From: CAVROP01 sp050008495
GTDB taxonomy: Bacteria > Acidobacteriota > Terriglobia > UBA7540
Assembly (NCBI GenBank): GCA_050008495.1
Contig: JBEKMN010000008.1
Span: forward strand, 1-64,000
DNA: 64,000 bases
Reading direction: 5' to 3'
The notes below the pieces were generated by a model. The model worked only from the letters and a program-made list of their open reading frames with translations, made no database searches and was not told where the DNA came from. Each line of letters begins with the position of its first letter. Positions within the stretch are counted from its first letter, which is position 1. The translations under genes and the position numbers were made by a program. This document shows, piece by piece, positions 25,046-33,199 of this stretch.

Positions 25046-26656
25046 CTACCTGCCTGCGGCGCTCTCCGGCAATCGAGCCTCCTCCACCTCAAGGAAGCCG
25101 CCGGAGATAAAAACAGTCAGCAGCTTGATGAACTCCGGCAGAGGCGTGTCCAAATGGACAAAATTGTTCCGCTTGCAGAATTCTAGGAGTTCCCGCACCG
25201 ACGACTTCCCGTCGCATTGCGGAAGCAGGAACCCCACCCAAGGCTGCACCCGGCATTCAACGCTAAAAGGATACTCCGTCGTCAGCCTGAACTCCTCCGG
25301 AAGCAAATCTCCGCCCTTCATGCGGTGGACGGTGTGAAGCTCAAATGAAGGCCTGGCGACAGGGTGCGCCTCGGCGAGTTTTTCGATGAACCCGGGCTCC
25401 ACAAGAGCGGTTTCCCACTTCAAGAGCCACTCGACCTCTTCCCGGGTCGATATGCGGCCAACAGACCGCCGGGCGGTGAAGACAGGACGAACATCGTCCC
25501 GGCGCTGTATGATCAGCCATCCGTAGCTCATATTCTGCACACCGAGTTCCCTTAGCGTTTCTCTCATTTGTCGGACCGCCCCGCCACCCCCTTTGGACTT
25601 CACAGCAAATTGCAATGCGGTGTCTGCAGGGGCTTGATCTTGCCGGACGATGACGAGAACATCAAATTCCGACTGCGCTTCGCCGAGCCAGGCCCTCACA
25701 CGCTGCTCGAAAGGTGCGCCTTCGCGGTCCGATCCTTGCGCCAGACAATAAAAGCGTCCGCCGGGACGCAGGTGCCGGGGCAGTCCCATGACGATGCGCC
25801 GGGTCACCTGTTCTCCATCTGCGCCTCCGTCGTAGAAGGCTTGGGCGCGGCTCAGTACGGGCATATAGGGCGGATGAGAGACGACCCGATCAAAGGTGCG
25901 GTCGTCCAGAGGCTCATAGAGGTCACCTTGCAGGATGTTGACGTTGTGGACTCCATTCAGCAGACGGTTGAAATGCGCCATTTCCGTAGATCGCCTGGTA
26001 ATATCGACAGCCCATGTTGCGCGGCACCCGCGCGTTGCGGCGTCGAGCGCCGCCACGCCTGTGCCGGAGCAGAGGTCGAGAAGGGCGTCACAAGGCTCCT
26101 TCGGCAATGTCGCAATGAACTGTGAAGTGTTGGGCGTAATGGCGGAAAAAACAAAATCTTCGGCCAACTCCGTGAGGTTCCCCTGCGGCAAAGTCCAGCG
26201 GTCCGAAACGATGAACAACCCCCCAACCGGATAGAGCGCCACGGTAGCGTACATTGTCGTAGGCGCTCCCACCCCTGTTTCCCCTCCCCGGTTGGGGAGG
26301 GGAGCAAGGGGTGGGGCGAAATCCATTGGACCTTGGATCAGCAGGCCTAACTCTTTCATCGCTTCTACCACGCTTGCCGGGAGCGAGGACTCCAGGACCT
26401 TGACCTCCAGCGAATCACCAAGCAGAAACAAACGAATCAATACTCCCAGCGTGTCAGATTCACCCGAAAGTGTTATCCGCGTGCGGTCACCGGAAAGAAA
26501 ATCGCCGAGCCCGGTCATGCCAACTCGGCGGCAAATGGACGGCTCAAAGAAGTCTGAATTGCGCAGAAAATCGTGCAAGCAAGCGAAATGAGGTGAAGGT
26601 TCGAGCTGCAATCGCAATGCCTGCGCACTGTTCAGCTCTTCGGTTCGTGTCCCCAA
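25046..26656 (-). CDS. SAM-dependent methyltransferase with HPPY motif, T6SS-linked
   Basis: This 536-residue protein has a poorly recognised N-terminal domain (1-110), a repeat-derived insert (about 111-134), then a Rossmann methyltransferase core. The SAM motif LDLCSGTG is at 193-200, the acidic residue lies in AVDIT at 216-220, and HPPY is at 261-264. The (N/D/H)PPY motif is typical of enzymes methylating an amide or amino nitrogen, such as PrmC. The C-terminal 90 residues look like a winged-helix module (SVRELLEFCKRNNF, FISGGFLEVEE), resembling the end of the neighbouring methyltransferase. Methylation of a T6SS or surface protein is inferred from context only. Confidence 0.75.
   Translation of the reverse strand: MGTRTEELNSAQALRLQLEPSPHFACLHDFLRNSDFFEPSICRRVGMTGLGDFLSGDRTRITLSGESDTLGVLIRLFLLGDSLEVKVLESSLPASVVEAMKELGLLIQGPMDFAPPLAPLPNRGGETGVGAPTTMYATVALYPVGGLFIVSDRWTLPQGNLTELAEDFVFSAITPNTSQFIATLPKEPCDALLDLCSGTGVAALDAATRGCRATWAVDITRRSTEMAHFNRLLNGVHNVNILQGDLYEPLDDRTFDRVVSHPPYMPVLSRAQAFYDGGADGEQVTRRIVMGLPRHLRPGGRFYCLAQGSDREGAPFEQRVRAWLGEAQSEFDVLVIVRQDQAPADTALQFAVKSKGGGGAVRQMRETLRELGVQNMSYGWLIIQRRDDVRPVFTARRSVGRISTREEVEWLLKWETALVEPGFIEKLAEAHPVARPSFELHTVHRMKGGDLLPEEFRLTTEYPFSVECRVQPWVGFLLPQCDGKSSVRELLEFCKRNNFVHLDTPLPEFIKLLTVFISGGFLEVEEARLPESAAGR
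26268..26315. repeat. Palindromic repeat embedded in frame in the methyltransferase gene
   Basis: CCCCTCCCC (26281-26289) pairs with GGGGAGGGG (26294-26302), nested in CCCACCCCT (26268-26276) and AGGGGTGGG (26307-26315). The whole cruciform is translated as part of an APPLAPLPNRGGETGVGAP insert without breaking the reading frame. Confidence 0.75.
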
Positions 26657-26732
26657 ATTGCCCTCCTCTCCTACCCGCCTCGCGGCAGCGAATAGCGTCT
26701 GACCGGCGCAGCAGGCTCCCGCGCCCCGCAGA

Positions 26733-28313
26733 TCACTTCATCAGCACTCCCGCGCGTGCCAGATCCTGCAAAATTTCCTCCGTTTCGGCGTTAATCCTCT
26801 TCTCCACAGCTTGCATGTCGACCACTGGCTTTCCGTCTTCCTCCATGGTCAGCTTCCCGGACTTGAATATCTCGGGCAGATCTCTGCGGAGAGCAGCGTG
26901 GTCGCGTGTGCCGTCGAGCAGCATGAGCACTCCTCTGTGCAGTGAATCGCTCAGATGCAGGCTTCGGCAGTGCAGCGTAGTAACCACGTTCCCGTTCCGA
27001 GCCTCCAGTCGAGCCAGCGGGCTAGCCACCGGCCTATCGCTGACCTGAGTGGCAAAAGGGGGAACGTGAACATGCAGTTCGAGCAATCCTGCCAGGTAAG
27101 TGCGCCAGATGAAATCAGCAACCTCTGTGGCAATGTCCTGGTCTGGTTTTGGAACAAAGCCCAATTCCTGACGCGCTCTGCACTCGGCTTCTCTCGCTAG
27201 CTTTTCAAACGGGACTCGCTCCGGGCGTGACTTAATGAGATACCAGAACAGGGAGCGCGCCAGAAGGTTCGACGTCGTGAGTTCGGTGCCACTGGCGCTG
27301 CAGAATGTTTCCTTCGCTTCCGGAGCGAGGTTCGGAAACTGAGCTTTCGGGCGCGCTTGGGTTGACGTGAAGAAGGACCTCACGGAAACGGATTTCCCGG
27401 AGCGATCAAGCGGCACATCGTCGCGGCAAAGGAGCGTTTTCCGGAAGGCCCGCCCGCACATGAAGTCCAGGTACTGCTCCCTCAAAATGACGTCGTCGGA
27501 GATCTTGTCGAGCACTTCCTTCGCCTGCGGCGACAGCCCTCCGCTGTGCATCTCGAAAAAGTCAGTCTCACCTAAAAACTGCAGCCCATGGCGTTGGGCA
27601 TTCTCCATGAATTGGTGGAAATAGAACGGCTGGAAATCCCGCGATAACTCGTCATGGTAAAGGCCTTCCTTGGAGCGCGTGGACATTCGCTCAGACTCGT
27701 CCCGGAGTGTTTTTGTGTAGGGCTCGGATTCTTTCCCCGAATTGGCCAGTAGCTTCAGCAAGGTCACGGCCTGCTGGAGTTGCTGCTGGGGGTCGCGAAA
27801 ATCTCGAACGTGGAACAACATCATCTCGCGCACCATCATGCGGGAATAACTTCCCGGAAACGCGTCGTAACTAACATAAGCAATTCCCTGGGGTTGCAGG
27901 CTGGCTTTGCAGATGGCCAGGATCTGCTCGCGAACCGGCGCCGGAACCCAGGTATAAAGGCCGTGGGCGATGATGTAATCGAACCTGCCGTAGTCCGGGG
28001 CCATCTCCAGCAAGTCCGCCTGCCGCAGGGTAAGATTCTTCAGCCCCAGAGCCTCTACCATGGCCTTGCCGCGAGCAATCGGTTTCCCTGCCAGGTCGAC
28101 TCCCACAAACTCACTTTCCGGCAACCCCACGGCCATGGCCAACAAGTTGGCGCCGCTCGAGCATCCCAACTCCAGTACCCGGCAGCGCTCCACCGGCGCC
28201 GGTCGCATGCCGAAGTGCATCCCGACTGTCGCCAGCCGGTCAGGATGAGTGTGGGCAATAGGAAGCGATGGGTAGGCAACTTCGTCGTAAGGGTTTAACT
28301 CAGGATTTGACAT
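26733..28313 (-). CDS. Class I methyltransferase with methyltransferase-regulatory domain (protein lysine methyltransferase-like)
   Basis: From the ATG at 28313 this is a 526-residue protein beginning MSNPELNPYDEV. The SAM motif LELGCSSGAN is at residues 47-56, followed by GVDLAG and an AHGLYTWV motif in the position after the catalytic strand. The architecture (Rossmann methyltransferase, central methyltransferase-regulatory domain, C-terminal winged-helix-like region) matches the family that includes rickettsial outer-membrane-protein lysine methyltransferases PKMT1 and PKMT2. It lies 76 bases after the fused sheath-like gene and 76 bases before the second methyltransferase, so the three form one unit. 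Protein methylation is likely; the target is unknown. Confidence 0.78.
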   Translation of the reverse strand: MSNPELNPYDEVAYPSLPIAHTHPDRLATVGMHFGMRPAPVERCRVLELGCSSGANLLAMAVGLPESEFVGVDLAGKPIARGKAMVEALGLKNLTLRQADLLEMAPDYGRFDYIIAHGLYTWVPAPVREQILAICKASLQPQGIAYVSYDAFPGSYSRMMVREMMLFHVRDFRDPQQQLQQAVTLLKLLANSGKESEPYTKTLRDESERMSTRSKEGLYHDELSRDFQPFYFHQFMENAQRHGLQFLGETDFFEMHSGGLSPQAKEVLDKISDDVILREQYLDFMCGRAFRKTLLCRDDVPLDRSGKSVSVRSFFTSTQARPKAQFPNLAPEAKETFCSASGTELTTSNLLARSLFWYLIKSRPERVPFEKLAREAECRARQELGFVPKPDQDIATEVADFIWRTYLAGLLELHVHVPPFATQVSDRPVASPLARLEARNGNVVTTLHCRSLHLSDSLHRGVLMLLDGTRDHAALRRDLPEIFKSGKLTMEEDGKPVVDMQAVEKRINAETEEILQDLARAGVLMK

Positions 28314-28389
28314 ATATGATAGCCTTCGGATCCTTGCACTTCCCATCCCCTCGGAGTGGAAAGACGAAGCCCGTCTATCGGCCATCGTC

Positions 28390-29982
28390 TCAAGATTCCC
28401 AGCGTCCTGCCAAGGCGCTCATGGGGTCAGCGATTGACTGAAATCGAACCAGTCGCACCGCCGGCTGATCTTTCAACGAGGCAAGCGGCATGAAACCCCG
28501 TTCCATCATCTCTTCTGCCGCCGTCTGCGTCAAAGGAGTCTCGGCGCACGGCAGGGTTTCCGTTTCGCCCTTTGACTTATAAATGTAGACGGGCAGCCCG
28601 TCTATTTCCGAATGCGCGCCCGGCTGTAGATCCCAGCCGTGCTCTGCAAAAGACTGCGCCAGCAACAAGACAGCGGCGAAGGCTGCATTGCCCCACAGGT
28701 AATTCTCATGGGCGCCGGGATCCGGCATTTCTTCGAACTGGAAACGCTCGATGGGCTCGGTATCTTTTCCATACGGCAGCCGCAAAAGAAAACGCGGCAA
28801 TGACAGGCCCACAAAGCGAGCTTCAGCAGAACTCCTCAGCCTTTGCCAGGATGCGGCAGACTCGCCGGACATCGCCAGTTTCCATTCCCGCACTTCAGGC
28901 AAACCTACTGCGGAATCGCAGCCCAAGAGGCGCGGACTCGCGCCCGCGATGAAGGGCGCGCCGGCGCTTGCGGCCACTTTGCCGATTCGAGCCAGCAATT
29001 CGCTATCCTGCAAGCTGGGCCCGAAGGTAAAATCTCCGGCAATCACCGCCCAAGGATCCGCCCCCGGCGTGCCGACGGTCCTTTCCACCAGCAATCTGTA
29101 CATTCCCGTCGATCTCAAATCGCCGGACGTCAACAAGTCTTGGGCAAGTTCCTGCTTCGAGACGTCGATCAGAAACAACTTGAGGTGAATATCTGTCTCC
29201 ACGTTTCGCACCAGAAAGTAGACCGCGCGCCATGCAGCTTCGAGGGCTTGAAACGCAGGGGCGTGCAGTAAAGCTCCCATCTGCGCGCTGGTGGCTCTGT
29301 CGATCACCGCAATCAGCTCCGCCTGTCGAGGGTCTGCTTTAGCCACCAGATGAGGGGAGACAAGCTTGTGCAACAACCTACTCCATTCGTCCGGACGCTT
29401 GGCTGACTGATCTTGTTGTGCCTTGCTTTCGGTTTCTTCCACCATCTCATCCAGGAAACTTCCCGAAACCAGGCTTTGTATGTCCTGCGCAGACGCTCGC
29501 GGCGAGGGCGCCGGCCCCTGCACCTGCGCAGGTGCGGCTTGCGGTGGGGGCGCATCACTCGGCGCCGCTGCCGAGGTCAGTTCCGCCGCGGTCTGGGCGA
29601 AGGTCGCCGAATCGCCGAGCTTCCGGCGCGTCTCCCGCAGCTTTTGGAAGATCTTAACCTGCTCGAAGAGTTTGTCAGGATGAAAATCGTCCAGATCAGA
29701 GAACTTTAGTGGGATGCAGAGGTCATCCTCTCCACCCGGAGTTAAATCCAGGCGAGGCGCGAGCTTGGCCAGCACGGAATCGAAGTTGTCACGGTCGACC
29801 ATGATCGGACGACGGCTGGCGAGAGCGTCCCCGGTCTCGAGCAAACCGCGGTTCGCGCGGCCGCTAAAATCTCCCAGGATCGCTACTCGAAACGGAGTCT
29901 CTGGGTCTGGCCTTGCCTGCGCCTGCTCACGGCCTGCAGTCACATCAAGGCGAATCTCACCGGACGAATGGCGGGTTGACAT
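28390..29982 (-). CDS. Fused TssB/TssC-like sheath protein lacking the TssC C-terminal domain
   Basis: This 530-residue protein joins a TssB-like N-terminus (FRVAILGDFSGR near residues 31-42, MVDRDNFDSVLAKLAP near 60-75) through a Pro/Ala/Ser linker (about 130-165) to a TssC-like domain with DPWAVIAGDF, LPYGKDTEP and LWGNAAFA motifs. It ends SALAGRWES, where real TssC continues for about 70 more residues. That missing region carries the strands that knit neighbouring sheath subunits. It is probably not a bulk sheath subunit; a cap, an initiator or a sheath-derived scaffold for the methyltransferases is possible. A GAGGAG site precedes the ATG. Confidence 0.85.
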   Translation of the reverse strand: MSTRHSSGEIRLDVTAGREQAQARPDPETPFRVAILGDFSGRANRGLLETGDALASRRPIMVDRDNFDSVLAKLAPRLDLTPGGEDDLCIPLKFSDLDDFHPDKLFEQVKIFQKLRETRRKLGDSATFAQTAAELTSAAAPSDAPPPQAAPAQVQGPAPSPRASAQDIQSLVSGSFLDEMVEETESKAQQDQSAKRPDEWSRLLHKLVSPHLVAKADPRQAELIAVIDRATSAQMGALLHAPAFQALEAAWRAVYFLVRNVETDIHLKLFLIDVSKQELAQDLLTSGDLRSTGMYRLLVERTVGTPGADPWAVIAGDFTFGPSLQDSELLARIGKVAASAGAPFIAGASPRLLGCDSAVGLPEVREWKLAMSGESAASWQRLRSSAEARFVGLSLPRFLLRLPYGKDTEPIERFQFEEMPDPGAHENYLWGNAAFAAVLLLAQSFAEHGWDLQPGAHSEIDGLPVYIYKSKGETETLPCAETPLTQTAAEEMMERGFMPLASLKDQPAVRLVRFQSIADPMSALAGRWES

Positions 29983-30224
29983 GGCTACTCCTCTTTGCCG
30001 ATATTGTGTTGGCTGAACTGATTACCTTAACAATTGTACGACAATTCCGGCCAACCACCAAGACCGTCGCCGCGTTGCAGAGCAATGCGCGAATTGCCTC
30101 GGAGTGCGACAGCGGAGCCGCCGTCTGCGCTTTGCAGGCGCAACAAACGACCTCCGCCGTTTGCAATTTGCCAATTGAAAATGGCTCGGAGTAGGATGTA
30201 CCCTTTCGGCGGAGGAATACGGCC
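29983..30224. other. Divergent intergenic region between the T6SS upstream unit and the GH94-like gene
   Basis: The region contains a leftward promoter candidate (30033-30061). No other structure was recognised. The GGAGGA ribosome site of the rightward gene lies at about 30211-30216. Confidence 0.5.
30033..30061 (-). promoter_or_regulatory. Predicted promoter of the sheath-fusion/methyltransferase unit
   Basis: On the minus strand TTGGTG (30061-30056) and TACAAT (30038-30033) are separated by 17 bases and lie about 50 bases upstream of the start at 29982. Confidence 0.45.
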
Positions 30225-33071
30225 ATGGTCAATCGTCGTGAGTTCGTTACGCTGCTTGGCCTGGGCGCATCAACGGGTATGCGCCCGTTGCAGTTGGCGG
30301 GCGCGAGCGGGAGCGGCCAAGCGCGGTCGGAGGGTGGGCCTGCCAACGTGGCGAAGCCGTACGGCTCAGGCTACTTTGGCGAATGGATTACCGATCAACA
30401 CGGCCTGCCGGCCTATCGCTACACCTGCAATCAAGCGGCCGACCCCAAGGCCCGGACGCCCGTCCATCCGGAGTGGCGATCTCCCACCGACCACACGCAT
30501 CAAGTGGGTAATGATCGTCTGGTGGCGGCGGTCTCCAACTACGGCTATGTCCAGGTGCGGCAGGACGAGGGCGCGCCGAAATTCCTCAACGATTATTCGC
30601 CCAAGGACCATCGCTACGGCGCCGGCATCGGATACCTCACCGACGGAGTGCGCGTGCTCAGCACTTACTACCCCGGGGGCGGCGATTCCTACCAGCGCAT
30701 CTTCGGCGCCGGCTACCTCAGGAAAACTGTCACGGGGAGCGGATATGGTGTAGACCAGGTCATCTTCGCCCCCTTCGGCGACGATCCGGTTTTGATTTCT
30801 CAGGTCGCTGTTACCAATCATGGCAATAAGCCGGCGAAGGTCCGCTGGGTCGAATACTGGGGCTGCCACAATTATCAGTTCTCCTACCGGTCTCTTATGG
30901 AAGCGCCGGCGGTTGGCGGAATGGTTAAGGCCCCGGCGTTGCGGCGCGAGTTTTGCGAGCGATTTTCGCACCAGTTCCAGATCGTCGAGAATGGCGCCGG
31001 ATTGAGCGAGAGCCAGAAGTTTCTGGGGCGGACTCCGCAGGAAGAACAAATCTGGCACGGGCTTCAGGCTTACCTGAAGACCAATCCGACGACTTTCTTC
31101 GGGCCCCCTATGCCCGAGCTTGCGGCGGACGCGTCGATGGACGATTTGAATCCTCCCCCAACGTTCCTCGTTTCCCTGGATGCGCCCGCGGATGGCTTCT
31201 CGACCAACGGAACAGCGTTTTTCGGCTCGGGTGGCGTTGGGCACCCTTCCCGGCTGGCCAACAAGCTTGGCAACGACCTCACCTCGACGGGCCCGGAGAG
31301 CGCTTTGCTCCTGGAACGCGTTCTGGATCTGGGACCTGGCGAAACCCGGACGATCTACTTTATGTACGGATACCTGCCGGAGGGATTCGAACTTAGAGGG
31401 CTGGTGACGAAATACCAGGCCGAAGTGTCATCGCTTTGGGCGGCGTCCAGCGCCCGCTGGAAAGCGGACGGGCTTCGGTTCCGCGCCGCCTCCGAGCCTT
31501 GGGTGGAGCGAGAAATAACCTGGCACAACTATTACCTCCGCAGCAATCTCACTTACGACAGTTTCTTCCGCGAGCACGTCCTTTCCCAGGGCCACGTCTA
31601 CCAGTACATTTTTGGATTTCAGGGTGCGGCACGCGATCCGCTTCAGCACGCGTTGCCCTTCGTCTTCGACCGTCCGGAGATTGTACGGGAAGTCCTGCGC
31701 TACACGCTGAAGGAAATTCAGCCGGATGGCTCGATTCCCTATGGCATTGTGGGACGCGGCGTGCCGATGCCCAGCATCTTCCATCCCAGCGACCTCGAGC
31801 TGTGGCTGCTCTGGCTGGCCAGCGAATACGTGCTCGCCACGCGCGACAAGGCATTCTTACAAGAGAAGATTCCGACCTATCCGCAACACGAGGCGAAGTC
31901 AACCGACGCAACAGTGGGTGAGCGTCTGGGACGCTCCTACACTCATTTGGTTGAAGGCATCGGCGTGGGCGAGCACGGGCTGATGCGCCTCTTGCACGGA
32001 GACTGGAATGACGCCGTGGTCGTGAGTCCCGTGCCTCCGCAGGAACTTCCGGAAGTCCGCGAGCACGGGGAAAGCGTCCTGAATGCGGCCATGGCTTGCT
32101 ACGTCCTCGATTACTATGCGCGGCTGCTTGCCTACGTCGGGGATCGAGAGAAGGCCGCGCAAGCACGCGCCAAAGCTGCTGCCCAGCGGCAGGCGGTTCG
32201 CGCGCAGTGGGCCGGCCGATGGTTCCGCCGCGCCTGGCTGGATGCAAAGCTCGGTTGGCTCGGTGAGGACCAGCTATGGCTCGAGCCGCAACCCTGGGCT
32301 ATTATCGGAGGCGCCGCCACGTCTGAGCAGAGCCGTATGTTGGCTGAAGTCATCGACGAATTGCTGCGCAAGCCGTCGCCCATCGGCGCCCTTCTGCAAA
32401 GCAAAGGCTTCGCACAGGACAACCTGCTGGGCAGCGCCGTCGGGACCATGACGAACGCCGGCATCTGGCCGTCGATCAATGGTACTTTGATCTGGGCACT
32501 GGCTATGGTGAACGGAGAGAAAGCCTGGGACGAGTGGAAAAAGAACACCCTTGCCGTTCACGCCGAAGCTTACCCCGAAGTCTGGTACGGCCTTTGGAGT
32601 GGCCCTGACACTTACAACTCCGTACTTTCCAAGCATCCAGGGCAGACAATGTTTGCGGAGACCGATTCTGAGGGCAAGCCCAAACACGACCTTGGGGTAA
32701 ACTGGACGGACTTTCCCGTCATGAACATGCATCCGCACGCCTGGCCCCTTTACAGCGCCGCCAAATTGCTCGGCCTGGAATTCCATGAAAGCGGCGTAAG
32801 ATTTGCACCCAGCCTCCCGTTGGCCGAATACGAGCTCACTTCGCCCCTGCTGGGCTTCAAGAAGACAGGGCATGGTTACAGCGGCTGGTATGCTCCGGTC
32901 GAAGCTGGAAGTTGGGAGATCGAGATTCGCCTCTCACAAGTTGAAGCATCAAGCCTGAAAACGGTGGAGATTAATGGGGTCCGCCGCGCGCTTCCGGGCC
33001 CTCCCGAAACAGCGATACGCTTCAACGGTGAAAGCGAACCCGGCATGCCGCTTCGCTGGGAGATCGTGTAG
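30225..33071 (+). CDS. GH94-type glycoside phosphorylase/hydrolase with Tat-like signal
   Basis: The 948-residue protein has the GH94/GH36-like layout: an N-terminal beta-sandwich (residues about 60-380) and an (alpha/alpha)6 barrel. The barrel carries the catalytic-type GDWND motif (592-596), the LWLEPQPWAIIGG segment and a late VWYGLWSGPDTYNS segment. GH94 enzymes reversibly phosphorolyse beta-glucosides such as cellobiose, chitobiose or cyclic glucans; the substrate here cannot be read off. The start MVNRREFVTLLGLGAS is a twin-arginine-type export signal, which is unusual for a phosphorylase and may point to hydrolysis outside the cytoplasm. A GGAGGA site precedes the ATG. A dispersed hairpin overlaps its stop codon. 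Confidence 0.85.
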   Translation: MVNRREFVTLLGLGASTGMRPLQLAGASGSGQARSEGGPANVAKPYGSGYFGEWITDQHGLPAYRYTCNQAADPKARTPVHPEWRSPTDHTHQVGNDRLVAAVSNYGYVQVRQDEGAPKFLNDYSPKDHRYGAGIGYLTDGVRVLSTYYPGGGDSYQRIFGAGYLRKTVTGSGYGVDQVIFAPFGDDPVLISQVAVTNHGNKPAKVRWVEYWGCHNYQFSYRSLMEAPAVGGMVKAPALRREFCERFSHQFQIVENGAGLSESQKFLGRTPQEEQIWHGLQAYLKTNPTTFFGPPMPELAADASMDDLNPPPTFLVSLDAPADGFSTNGTAFFGSGGVGHPSRLANKLGNDLTSTGPESALLLERVLDLGPGETRTIYFMYGYLPEGFELRGLVTKYQAEVSSLWAASSARWKADGLRFRAASEPWVEREITWHNYYLRSNLTYDSFFREHVLSQGHVYQYIFGFQGAARDPLQHALPFVFDRPEIVREVLRYTLKEIQPDGSIPYGIVGRGVPMPSIFHPSDLELWLLWLASEYVLATRDKAFLQEKIPTYPQHEAKSTDATVGERLGRSYTHLVEGIGVGEHGLMRLLHGDWNDAVVVSPVPPQELPEVREHGESVLNAAMACYVLDYYARLLAYVGDREKAAQARAKAAAQRQAVRAQWAGRWFRRAWLDAKLGWLGEDQLWLEPQPWAIIGGAATSEQSRMLAEVIDELLRKPSPIGALLQSKGFAQDNLLGSAVGTMTNAGIWPSINGTLIWALAMVNGEKAWDEWKKNTLAVHAEAYPEVWYGLWSGPDTYNSVLSKHPGQTMFAETDSEGKPKHDLGVNWTDFPVMNMHPHAWPLYSAAKLLGLEFHESGVRFAPSLPLAEYELTSPLLGFKKTGHGYSGWYAPVEAGSWEIEIRLSQVEASSLKTVEINGVRRALPGPPETAIRFNGESEPGMPLRWEIV

Positions 33072-33094
33072 GGGCGGCCCTTGTGGCCGCCCCT
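33070..33094. repeat. 25-bp hairpin repeat AGGGGCGGCC/GGCCGCCCCT, copy 1
   Basis: A perfect 10-bp stem with a 5-base loop overlaps the last base of the GH94-like stop codon. The same arms recur at 52644-52668. It may stop transcription or stabilise the 3' end, but it lacks a U-run. Confidence 0.75.
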
Positions 33095-33123
33095 GGGAGT
33101 GGAGGCGTGGAAAGATCGTTTTC

Positions 33124-33183
33124 ACCACAGAGGTGCAGAGACACAGAGGCACGGCTTTCTCAATCCTCAGTGCCTCTGTGGTG
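33124..33183. repeat. Octad inverted repeat of the CACAGAGG type
   Basis: Three 8-bp-spaced words (ACAGAGG, GCAGAGA, ACAGAGG at 33127, 33135 and 33143) precede a perfect 11-bp stem, CACAGAGGCAC (33142-33152) with GTGCCTCTGTG (33170-33180). It lies between two convergent genes and could act as a bidirectional terminator. Confidence 0.7.
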
Positions 33184-33199
33184 AGGAAGGTCTTGGTGT

